The notes under the pieces are model-generated. The model saw nothing but the letters and a program-made list of their open reading frames with translations. It was not told the DNA's origin and ran no database searches. Positions 1 to 6,581 of a stretch of DNA of 8,445 nt are shown here, in pieces. The first letter of the stretch is position 1; each line of letters begins with the position of its first letter. Source of the DNA: Victivallales bacterium Lenti_02 (GTDB lineage: Bacteria; Verrucomicrobiota; Lentisphaeria; Oligosphaerales; Lenti-02); contig LVAZ01000509.1 of assembly GCA_001603055.1 (NCBI GenBank), positions 1-8,445 of the forward strand, in the 5' to 3' direction. Position numbers and translations under genes: made by a program.

Positions 1-1680
1 TTCTGGATCGGGCAGATCGTCGGCGGCCAGGGCGCTGGCCCAGTAGAGGCGGGCGAGGTCGGCCAGATGCAGGGCGGCGCAGATGTCCCCGGCATGGTCG
101 AGGATGACGCCGTCCGGTTCGTCCCCGCTGCGGAGGGCGTGGAGAATGGCGGCGAGGGCTTCCTCGCGGCGTCCCTGGCGGTGGAGCGCCCAGGCGAGGC
201 TGTCGAGGTAGGCGGCGTTGTCGGGGTCGATGGCCAGGGCGGAACGGATCAGGGACTCGGCCGTTTCCAGTTCCTGGTTGGCATCGGCCAGGAGATAGCC
301 GACGAAATTGGTGCAGAGGGGGTTGCCGGGTTCGAGGGCGAGGGCGTTGCGGGCGGCCTCGAGGGCGGCGGCGCGGTTGCCCTTGTTTTCGTGGAGGGAG
401 GCGACGAAGAGATAGTAGTCCACATCGAGGAACTCGTTCCGGTTGAGGGCCTTGGCGGTAGCCCCTGCCTGCTCGGCGGCGAGCAGGGCCAGACTGTCCC
501 GTTTCAGGCTGTGGTTCAAGTGGGCGAGGAGCATCAGCGCCTCCGGGGGAAGACTGGCGAGCATGGGCATGAGGGCCGCTATTCCCTTCTCGGTCTGGCC
601 CCCCTCGTGATGCAGCCAGGCCAGTTGGAGCCGGGCGAAGAGCGACTCGGGGTCAACGGAGAGATAATGGGTGAAGATGCGGATGGCCGTATCGGCCTCT
701 CCCGCAACAAACAGGAGCCGGGAGACCTCGGGGAAACGCTCGTCGGGAAGATAGTAGACGACCAGTTCGGCGAGGTAGGCGCAGGCCGCTTCGGTTTCCC
801 CGTCGCGCAGGAGCAGCCGGGCTTTGAGAAGCCAGAGGTCCGGGGCGTCGAATTCGTCGGCCAGCCGTTCGGCGAGGCTCCGCGCCGCCGCCCATTCTTC
901 CGCCTCGACCAGGAGGTTGGCGATGGTGGCGACGTCCTCCGGACCGGCGTCCGTCCCGGCGAGTTCGGCGGCCCGGCGGGCATGGGCGACGGCGTCCTCC
1001 CGCAGCCGCCGCCAGCGGCGGGCGGTCCGGCCGTCGGCCCAGGCTTCCATCGCGCGCAGGTTGCCATGCAGGGCGGCGGTGTAGCGGTAGTCGAAGGTGT
1101 TGTGCAGGCCGGGCCTGCGCGCGGCCTGGCGGAGCAGGCGTTCGGCCTCCTCCCGGCGGTCTTTCTGCCAGAGGAGGGTGAAGAGCTGGCGGAAGATGGC
1201 GCCCGAGGACCACTTCCCGTCCGCCAGGCCTTGTTCCAGACAGGCGATGGCGGCGGCGTCCTGCTCGGCCAGTTGGAGGGCCTCCGCCGTGAGCATGACC
1301 AGATGGGGTTCGCCCGGATGGGTTTCCAGAACCGGGCGCAGGATTTCGACGACCCCGGCAAAGTCCCGCTGCATGAGCAGGGGGAAGATCAGCGTTTCCG
1401 CCACCAGGGGCGAACGGGGTGCCAGGTGCAGTGCCTCGCGGAGGTGCTGCTCGGCCAACCGGGGCGAATCCGGATCGTGGGCGAAATGATGCAGCAAGCC
1501 GACCGCGAAATGGCTGAGGGCGAGGCTGTGCGCCTCCTCCTGAGCGCTTAGCTCAAGCATGCCTTCCGTTGGTCCGGCGGGGCTACCTGCGCCAAGCAGA
1601 ACGTGCCCGCAGAGCAGAAGCCCTGCGAGCACGCGGCATATCGCATAGCGGACACGCGGACATGTCTTACCCGCAGTCAC
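1..1680 (-). CDS. Exported tetratricopeptide-repeat (TPR) protein, C-terminus beyond the window
   Basis: The frame is open from the GTG at 1680 to the left edge, giving 560 residues with no stop. The N-terminus looks like a Sec signal peptide: basic residues K5, R9, R11 and R16, then a hydrophobic stretch at about 17-31 (VLAGLLLCGHVLLGA), with likely cleavage near A31. The rest is helical TPR repeats, clearest at about 53-92, 93-126, 127-160, 422-455, 456-489 (GYLLADANQELETAESLI), 490-523 (AYLDSLAWALHRQGRREEAL) and 525-558. TPR arrays are protein-interaction scaffolds; no catalytic domain is visible and the partner is unknown. The GTG is preferred over the ATG at 1560 because only the longer form carries a signal peptide and because it lies two bases after the stop of the upstream small gene, preceded by a purine-rich AAGAAGAAG, which suggests translational coupling. 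Family certain, start probable, role unknown. Confidence 0.87.
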   Translation of the reverse strand, partial: MTAGKTCPRVRYAICRVLAGLLLCGHVLLGAGSPAGPTEGMLELSAQEEAHSLALSHFAVGLLHHFAHDPDSPRLAEQHLREALHLAPRSPLVAETLIFPLLMQRDFAGVVEILRPVLETHPGEPHLVMLTAEALQLAEQDAAAIACLEQGLADGKWSSGAIFRQLFTLLWQKDRREEAERLLRQAARRPGLHNTFDYRYTAALHGNLRAMEAWADGRTARRWRRLREDAVAHARRAAELAGTDAGPEDVATIANLLVEAEEWAAARSLAERLADEFDAPDLWLLKARLLLRDGETEAACAYLAELVVYYLPDERFPEVSRLLFVAGEADTAIRIFTHYLSVDPESLFARLQLAWLHHEGGQTEKGIAALMPMLASLPPEALMLLAHLNHSLKRDSLALLAAEQAGATAKALNRNEFLDVDYYLFVASLHENKGNRAAALEAARNALALEPGNPLCTNFVGYLLADANQELETAESLIRSALAIDPDNAAYLDSLAWALHRQGRREEALAAILHALRSGDEPDGVILDHAGDICAALHLADLARLYWASALAADDLPDPE

Positions 1681-1682
1681 GG

Positions 1683-1772
1683 TTACTTCTTCTTGTGGCG
1701 CAACGCCTTGAGCTGCTTCCGGCGTTTGTGCTTGGCGATCTTCTTCCGGCGTTTTTTCTTTACAGAACCCAT
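1683..1772 (-). CDS. AURKAIP1/COX24-domain small ribosomal protein (bS22-like), 29 aa
   Basis: This 29-residue protein starts MGSVKKKRRKK and ends in LKALRHKKK; about two thirds of it is Lys, Arg or His. The MGSV-K-KRRKK-A-KHK-RK-LK pattern matches the bacterial AURKAIP1/COX24 C-terminal family, known from actinobacterial ribosomes as bS22, a tiny rRNA-binding protein of the small subunit. The frame is open upstream to 1943, but the ATG at 1772 is the right start: the family begins at MGSV, the upstream extension has no recognisable character, and AGGA-type ribosome-binding sequences lie just before it. Its stop is two bases from the GTG of the downstream TPR gene, so the two are probably co-transcribed. 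Genes this short are often missed by automated annotation. A ribosomal role is inferred from the family. Confidence 0.86.
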   Translation of the reverse strand: MGSVKKKRRKKIAKHKRRKQLKALRHKKK

Positions 1773-1777
1773 ACGAT

Positions 1778-1787
1778 TCCTGTCCTT
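1778..1787 (-). promoter_or_regulatory. Ribosome-binding site of the bS22-like gene
   Basis: On the minus strand the sequence AAGGACAGGA precedes the ATG at 1772. It offers AGGA five bases and AAGGA ten bases before the start. This supports the internal ATG over the upstream in-frame ATG at 1943. Confidence 0.6.
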
Positions 1788-1931
1788 GTTGGTTCCTGGG
1801 CAAGGGAAAGAGTTGAGTCGGTCACACGGGCAAGCACAAAACGTAGCGTATCTACCCGCAGATGCAAAGCCTCGCGGTAGAGAATGAGTGGTCCGGCCGG
1901 AAAAGTTGCCGTTTTTTTCCCCTGCCGCCAA

Positions 1932-1959
1932 TCGACAAGGCACTATCGGACGTTATATG
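1932..1959 (+). promoter_or_regulatory. Candidate sigma70-type promoter of the 545-aa protein gene
   Basis: TCGACA at 1932-1937 matches five of six bases of the -35 consensus. After a 16-base spacer, TATATG at 1954-1959 matches four of six of the -10 consensus. Transcription would start near 1966, giving a leader of about 38 bases before the ATG at 2004. This is a consensus match read by eye, and promoter rules in this phylum may differ. Confidence 0.3.
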
Positions 1960-2003
1960 GTTAGCGTGTCGTAGAGATTGTCCTTCAAGCTGGGATAGAG
2001 ACC

Positions 2004-3641
2004 ATGAAAACTCGCGTTTTGCCCGCCGTCGTCTGGCGTGTTTCCGTGCTTCGTCCGTGCCGCTGGCTGGTTCCGGCGGTTCTTCCGGCCCTGCTCTGGG
2101 GGGCTGGCCTTTGCGCCCAGGGTGCGCGGACCCGCGCGGGGGGCGACATCCGCTACACCTGCGTGGTGCTGGAGGATGGCGAGAGCAAAGGCACGGCGGG
2201 CTGGGACCTGTGGCGCGCGGACCCGCCCGGCGAGCTGGCGAACGTGCTGGACCCCGACGACCGCCGGAACCGCGCGATCTACCTGCTCAGCGGTGCGGAC
2301 ACGGTGTACCGCTTCACCTTCGCGGAGCCTAAGGACGGGATGCCCGTCATCCAGTGGCGGATGCGCATGGAGGAGGCGCGCTTCTACCACTATGTGGAGT
2401 GCGACACCAGCATGGGGCGCATCCACCTCCGCTACACGTCGGGCGAGCACCGGGACGGGCAGATGGTGGGGCAGGACCCCGTGATCGGCCTCGGCCCGGT
2501 GGCGGCCCAGAAATGGGTGACGGTCCGGCGCAACGTTCTGGCGGACCTGCGGCTTCTGTACCCGGACATCGGCGTGCTGCGGATTCTGAACATGAAGTTC
2601 CGCGGCCCCTGTTTCATCGACGACATCCGGCTGTACAACTACCCGGACGCGGACCGGGACCTGCTGCCGGACGAGTTCGAGCGCCGCCGTCGCGGGCTGG
2701 ACCCGGCCAATCCGAACGACGCCACTCCGGAACTGGTCGCGGAGGTGATTCGGCTGACCGACTCCGTGGCCGGGCGGGCGGAAGTGCCGGCGGAAGCCGC
2801 CGAGCCAGCGCCGCCCCGGGGGGAGAACCCGTCCCGCGCGCAGCGGCAGGTTTCCCTGGACGACGAGGAAAAGGCGCAGATGCGCGCCCTGCTGCAGGAG
2901 CGCATCGCCCACCACCTGCCGAACATGCCGCCTCCCCAGGCGGGGAAAACCTACCGGGTGCGCCTGCGGGACGGGGCCTTGCTGACCGGGGAGTTGGTGA
3001 GGATGACCGAAACCCAGGTCGTCCTGCGGCTGCCGCAGGGGAGCCTGGCCCTGGCGCTGGACCGGGTGAACATGGCCGAGACCGCCGACCTGTTTCCGCA
3101 GGAGGCGGCGCGGCAGTTGGCGCGGCGGGATGTTCAGCAGCGGGTGGACGAGCTGCTGGCCGCCAAGCGGGCGGCGCTGGACAGCCAGGAAGAGACGGCG
3201 GCGGGAGGGCAGGAGGAGGAAGCGGGTCAGCAGGAGGACGCGCCGGCGGTGGTTCCCGGCGAACAGGCGGGGGAGCTGGCCTACGATCCCATGCCCGCGC
3301 CGACACCGGAACGGCTGAAACCGACCTTGCAGGCCTTCGCCGACTGGATGGCGCTCCAGCAGCGGCGGGCGGGCGGCCGCATCGTGGACCGGCTTTATGC
3401 CAAGGAGTGCGAGGGCTGCGCCGTGCTGTATCTGGTCATGGACGCGAACTTTCTGGCCCAGGACCGCGACGTCCGGGAGCGGACGGCGGTGGGCATCCAG
3501 CAATTCTGGGCGTTCCGTTGCCAGGGTGCGGGAGTGGTCAATCTGCCCCGCGCCCATGTGGTGCTGCTCGACGGCAACGGACGGATCGTCGGCGGTTCCC
3601 GGCCGGAGGCGGCCGACAAAATCTGGGTCGCCGAGCGCTGA
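2004..3641 (+). CDS. Exported mosaic protein: beta-sandwich, Ca-binding-like motif, small barrel, CxxC C-terminal domain
   Basis: I do not recognise a named function for this 545-residue protein. The order of parts is: signal peptide at about 1-38 (long basic start to R20, hydrophobic 21-36, likely cleavage LCA|Q); a beta-sandwich-like domain at about 80-212, with the pattern WRMRMEE...YVECDTSMG...GLGPV...W...DIRLY, reminiscent of carbohydrate-binding or laminin-G-like modules; a thrombospondin-type-3-like motif at 215-240 (DADRDLLPDEFE then GLDPANPNDA) that could bind calcium; a Pro/Glu/Ala linker; a short SH3- or Sm-like barrel candidate at about 314-362; a Gln/Glu-rich linker at 380-435; and a C-terminal domain at 440-545 with C469-x-x-C472 and a third cysteine at C506. 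The start is supported by the signal peptide. It converges on the HzsA-related gene with a 30-base gap. A surface or periplasmic binding role is inference only. Confidence 0.88.
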   Translation: MKTRVLPAVVWRVSVLRPCRWLVPAVLPALLWGAGLCAQGARTRAGGDIRYTCVVLEDGESKGTAGWDLWRADPPGELANVLDPDDRRNRAIYLLSGADTVYRFTFAEPKDGMPVIQWRMRMEEARFYHYVECDTSMGRIHLRYTSGEHRDGQMVGQDPVIGLGPVAAQKWVTVRRNVLADLRLLYPDIGVLRILNMKFRGPCFIDDIRLYNYPDADRDLLPDEFERRRRGLDPANPNDATPELVAEVIRLTDSVAGRAEVPAEAAEPAPPRGENPSRAQRQVSLDDEEKAQMRALLQERIAHHLPNMPPPQAGKTYRVRLRDGALLTGELVRMTETQVVLRLPQGSLALALDRVNMAETADLFPQEAARQLARRDVQQRVDELLAAKRAALDSQEETAAGGQEEEAGQQEDAPAVVPGEQAGELAYDPMPAPTPERLKPTLQAFADWMALQQRRAGGRIVDRLYAKECEGCAVLYLVMDANFLAQDRDVRERTAVGIQQFWAFRCQGAGVVNLPRAHVVLLDGNGRIVGGSRPEAADKIWVAER

Positions 3642-3671
3642 GGCGAATTCTTGGCCGGTGGCCGGGCGATG

Positions 3672-6434
3672 CTAATGGGCGGTTGGGAGGACGAGTTCGC
3701 CGCGGGCCTGTTTTTCCGTGTCGTGGTAGGCCCCGAAGAAATTGCTGTTGGTGTCGAGCCAGAGGGCGATGCGGCGGAGGTCCTCGGGGGACAGGTCGAG
3801 CTTTTGGTGCCCATTGCGGAGCATGGGGTAGAGCTTCGAGCCGTGGGCGCCGACCTGGCCGGGGAGGGAGCGGGAGCCGCCGTTGATTTTGATGGCCCCG
3901 TTGCCGCCGTGCCGCGCCCAGGCGTAGCGGCGGAGGGCGGCGAAGGCGGCGGACCAGCCATGTTCGCCGAACTGGTCGCCGCGCAGGTCGTTTTTGTTTT
4001 TGCCGCCGTCGTGGCAGGCGATGCAATGGCGGTCGAGGACGGGTTGGACGAGACGGGGGAAGGTGAGGGGGTTGGCCTCGGGGAATTCGGGCTGGATGGT
4101 GGCCGGTGGGCTTTGCAGGGCGAGGGCGGGCGCGGCGAGGGTGTGGGGGCCTGCCTGCCGTTTGGGTTCGTGGCAGCCGAGGCAGGCGAGGACCGTGCCG
4201 GGCTGGGCGTAGGTGTCGCTGCGCATGTTCTGGATGGCGGTGCCGTCGGCGTCGAGCACCTGGAAGTAGACGGGGATGCCGGCGGGCATGGTGAAGAAGA
4301 CGCTGCCGTCGGCGGCGACGGGCACGGTGCCGAGGACAGCCCGCGCCAGGGACTGGGCACCGACGCCGATCCGGGGCCGGTCGACGGCAGGGGTGGTCTT
4401 CGGGAAAAGCTGGACGATGCGCAGCGAGTGGGCGGTTCTGCCCTCGGGCCAGGGGAAGTCCGCCTCGTACACGTTGGCGACGAAGACCTGGGCCGTGTCC
4501 CGTTCCGGGTTGGTCATATCGGCGATGACCGGGGGCCGCGGCCGGGGCCGGAGGGGGATGGGATCGAGGACGGGCACCTCGGCGTCCTCGTGGACCAGAA
4601 TATGGTTGCCGAAGGCGTCCGCCAGATAGATGCCGTAATGGGTGCCGTCCCAGTCGAAGGCGCAGAGCCAGTAGGATTCGCCGAGCGGCCAGGGAGTGGC
4701 GTAGAGCAGGGGGCCGCGTTCGGACTCGGGGAAGGGGGCTTCGGGAGTCAGGCGCCTGAGCTGGGACATGGAGTTGTCGTCGTCGAGGCGCTGGTCGATG
4801 AGGACGAGGGAGCCGTAGGCCTGGCCGTGATGGGGGGCGGCGACGGCGATCTGGCGGTGCGAACCGGGGACGGCGCGGATGCTCATTTCCATCCAGGGAC
4901 GGGAGGAGCGGTCGACGGGGTAGTTGCCGTGGTAGCTGCGGGGGTCGCGCCCGTCCGGGAAACAGGTCCAGATGTGGTGGGCCACATCCGAATCCCGGTC
5001 CACGTAGTCCCAGCGGGTGTAGAGGAGCATGCCGTCGTGGCCGACGCTGGGGTGCCATTCGTTGGTTTCATGGAAGCTGAGGGTACGGATGTCGCCGCCG
5101 TCGGGATTCATGTCGTGCAGGGTGTAGGTGGGAACGGGCCGGCCGTGGCAGCGGCCGTAGCCGCCGCGCCGTTCGGAGATGAAGGCGATGCGCCCGCCGG
5201 GCATCTCGCAGGGGTCGAAGTCGTTCCAGGTGCCGTCGGTGAGCTGGCGGAGCCCCTGGCCGTCGGCCTGGATGCGGAAGATGTGGTAGGTGGTCTCGGG
5301 GAGCCAGGAGCCGACTTTGGGGACGGCCTCGGTCCAGGCGAAGTAGAGGGTCTGGCCGTCGAAGGAGACTTCGAGGGAGGCGAAGCTGCCCTCTTCCAGC
5401 CTGCGTCCTTGCAGGCGTCCGTTCTCGACGGTGGCCTCGGCGAGCAGGTCGCGCAGTTTGGGTTCGGGGCCGAAGGGGTTGTCCAGGACATACAGGCTGC
5501 CGCCGGGATTGGCGTTGAAGCCGAAATACTGATCGCACATGTGGTTGGCGCCGCCGCCCGTCCGCGACTTGTGGCGGGTGAGGAAGACCAGTTGGTCGAG
5601 TTTGTCCAGCAGAGGGTTCCGGAAGGCGACGCGGCGGCGCAGTTCGCCGAGTTGGCGGAAGAGCAGGCGGCGGGCGGCGGCGTCCTTGACCGGGGTCTTT
5701 CCGGCCTTTTCCGCGAGGGTTTGGAATTGGGCGGCTTCCGGGGCGAGGTCGGGCGCGCCGGGCAGGCGGCGAAGGTCGTCGAGCAGGGCTCCGGTCCGGC
5801 GCAGGACGACATCGAGGGGATCGCGGTCGGCGTCGAGGACGAGGGCTTGGGGATGGAAGGCTTCGCGGGCGAGCCGTTCCCGGCGCGCGGCGTCGGGCCG
5901 GGAGCCCAGCAGGCGGGCCAGATAACGGTACTCGCGGTCGTGGATTTCGCCCGGAGCCGGCTTGGGCAGGACCAGCTCGCGGGCGATGAGGACGGCCCCC
6001 CATTTGTTGGGCGAGGGAATGGTGAATTCCTGGCCCGGCTCGACGCGGGCCTCGTAGACCAGCCAGTCGCGCCGGGCACCGCCGTCGTCGCCCTGCATCT
6101 TCGCCGCGAGCCGCCAGGACGGGATGCCTTCGTTTTCCACGACCGTGGCCCCTTCGCCGAGGGCCAGCCAGACGGTGCCGGGGCTACGGACCTTGCAGGC
6201 GAGGGCGGCGGGCTGGCGGTGGGCATGGGCCACGGCCTGGAGGCCGAGCAGAAACTCGGGCAGTTCGCGGAAGCGGTAGTCGCGGTTGCTGTGGATGCGG
6301 GCCTCGGGGACGAGCTTGCGGACCTGGACCGGCTCGCTGGGCGCGATCTCCAGCACGGCTCCCGGCGGGGTCTGGGCGGCCAGTTGGTTCAGGAACGACA
6401 AGGCCAGAAGCGCAAGGAGGAGAGGACGATTCAT
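3672..6434 (-). CDS. HzsA-related exported di-haem c-type cytochrome with beta-propeller domain
   Basis: This 920-residue protein resembles the family around the hydrazine synthase alpha subunit (HzsA), which also occurs widely in non-anammox PVC bacteria, where its substrate is unknown. Signal peptide 1-20 (likely cleavage LAA|Q). Residues 25-280 are a mixed N-terminal region. Residues 290-680 hold propeller-like repeats: NHMCDQYFG at 297-305, DFDPCEMPGGRIAFISERRGGY at about 405-426, TNEWHPSV at 457-464, TRWDYVDRDSD at 473-483. The C-terminal part carries two c-haem motifs, CLGCH at 751-755 (positions 4170-4184) and CIACH at 804-808 (positions 4011-4025), followed by a cytochrome-like tail with M871 and H876 as possible haem ligands. 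The ATG at 6434 is chosen because it gives a clean signal peptide and has GGAG six bases upstream; the frame is open as far as 8201, but that extension runs antisense to the sulfatase. It needs a cytochrome c maturation system, not seen here. Confidence 0.92.
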   Translation of the reverse strand: MNRPLLLALLALSFLNQLAAQTPPGAVLEIAPSEPVQVRKLVPEARIHSNRDYRFRELPEFLLGLQAVAHAHRQPAALACKVRSPGTVWLALGEGATVVENEGIPSWRLAAKMQGDDGGARRDWLVYEARVEPGQEFTIPSPNKWGAVLIARELVLPKPAPGEIHDREYRYLARLLGSRPDAARRERLAREAFHPQALVLDADRDPLDVVLRRTGALLDDLRRLPGAPDLAPEAAQFQTLAEKAGKTPVKDAAARRLLFRQLGELRRRVAFRNPLLDKLDQLVFLTRHKSRTGGGANHMCDQYFGFNANPGGSLYVLDNPFGPEPKLRDLLAEATVENGRLQGRRLEEGSFASLEVSFDGQTLYFAWTEAVPKVGSWLPETTYHIFRIQADGQGLRQLTDGTWNDFDPCEMPGGRIAFISERRGGYGRCHGRPVPTYTLHDMNPDGGDIRTLSFHETNEWHPSVGHDGMLLYTRWDYVDRDSDVAHHIWTCFPDGRDPRSYHGNYPVDRSSRPWMEMSIRAVPGSHRQIAVAAPHHGQAYGSLVLIDQRLDDDNSMSQLRRLTPEAPFPESERGPLLYATPWPLGESYWLCAFDWDGTHYGIYLADAFGNHILVHEDAEVPVLDPIPLRPRPRPPVIADMTNPERDTAQVFVANVYEADFPWPEGRTAHSLRIVQLFPKTTPAVDRPRIGVGAQSLARAVLGTVPVAADGSVFFTMPAGIPVYFQVLDADGTAIQNMRSDTYAQPGTVLACLGCHEPKRQAGPHTLAAPALALQSPPATIQPEFPEANPLTFPRLVQPVLDRHCIACHDGGKNKNDLRGDQFGEHGWSAAFAALRRYAWARHGGNGAIKINGGSRSLPGQVGAHGSKLYPMLRNGHQKLDLSPEDLRRIALWLDTNSNFFGAYHDTEKQARGELVLPTAH

Positions 6435-6471
6435 CGCGGACTCCGGCTGGGCGGGGTGGCGGGCATGGAAA

Positions 6472-6499
6472 AGCATACCGGAGGGGGCGGCGGTTTCAA
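6472..6499 (-). promoter_or_regulatory. Candidate sigma70-type promoter of the HzsA-related gene
   Basis: Read on the minus strand, TTGAAA (6499 to 6494, five of six consensus bases) is followed after 16 bases by TATGCT (6477 to 6472, four of six). Transcription would start near 6465, about 30 bases before the ATG at 6434, leaving room for the GGAG ribosome-binding site at 6444-6441. Consensus match by eye only. Confidence 0.42.
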
Positions 6500-6570
6500 A
6501 TCCTCCCGGCTCGCCCCGCCTTGACCTGCGGCAATTCGGACGGAAGGTAGGAAGGTGACGCAGCCTATTC

Positions 6571-6574
6571 GGAG
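6571..6574 (+). promoter_or_regulatory. Ribosome-binding site that sets the sulfatase start
   Basis: GGAG lies seven bases before the ATG at 6582. An in-frame GTG at 6555 also has a GGAAGG-like sequence upstream, so the longer form cannot be excluded. The ATG is preferred because sulfatases of this kind begin directly at the NILYIH strand and the nine extra residues (MTQPIRRPA) add no signal peptide. Confidence 0.55.
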
Positions 6575-6581
6575 ACCCGCC

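Larger units (their letters stand above)
1773..2003. other. Intergenic region between divergent genes (bS22-like and 545-aa protein)
   Basis: This 231-base region separates the minus-strand bS22-like/TPR unit from the plus-strand gene at 2004. It is visibly richer in A and T than the flanking coding DNA, with runs such as GTTTTTTTCC at about 1910-1920 and CGTTATATGG at 1951-1960. It should hold promoters for both directions. I see a candidate for the plus strand, listed separately. For the minus strand I see no convincing -35/-10 pair. I found no tRNA-like fold or convincing terminator. Confidence 0.6.
6435..6581. other. Divergent control region between HzsA-related and sulfatase genes
   Basis: This 147-base gap separates two genes transcribed away from each other, so it should contain both promoters. 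A good candidate exists for the minus strand and is listed separately. For the plus strand, TTGACC at 6521-6526 resembles a -35 box, but no convincing -10 follows at normal spacing, so I do not call it. No clear operator palindrome was seen. Confidence 0.55.

Noticed and set aside
67..1551. A 494-codon plus-strand frame opposite the TPR gene
   Set aside because: It is codon-aligned with the minus-strand TPR gene and has a low-complexity Gly/Glu/Val composition. The TPR repeats on the other strand are unmistakable.
1862..1867. TTGCAT on the minus strand as a -35 box for the bS22-like gene, with TACGTT as -10
   Set aside because: Both hexamers match the consensus at only three of six positions, no better than chance.
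1953..3557. A 534-codon minus-strand frame opposite the 545-residue exported protein
   Set aside because: It is rich in Arg, Pro, His and Gln without recognisable motifs. The plus strand has a signal peptide and clear domain patterns.
3642..3671. Possible bidirectional terminator between the convergent genes (GGCCGGTGGCCGG)
   Set aside because: The inverted repeat gives only a four-base stem and no T-tract follows in either direction, so it is not enough to call a terminator.
3651..6524. A 957-codon open frame on the plus strand, opposite the HzsA-related gene
   Set aside because: Its translation is a monotonous Gly/Val/Ala/Glu-rich string with no domain, exactly what GC-rich codon bias makes opposite a real gene. 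The minus strand has a signal peptide, haem motifs and family similarity.
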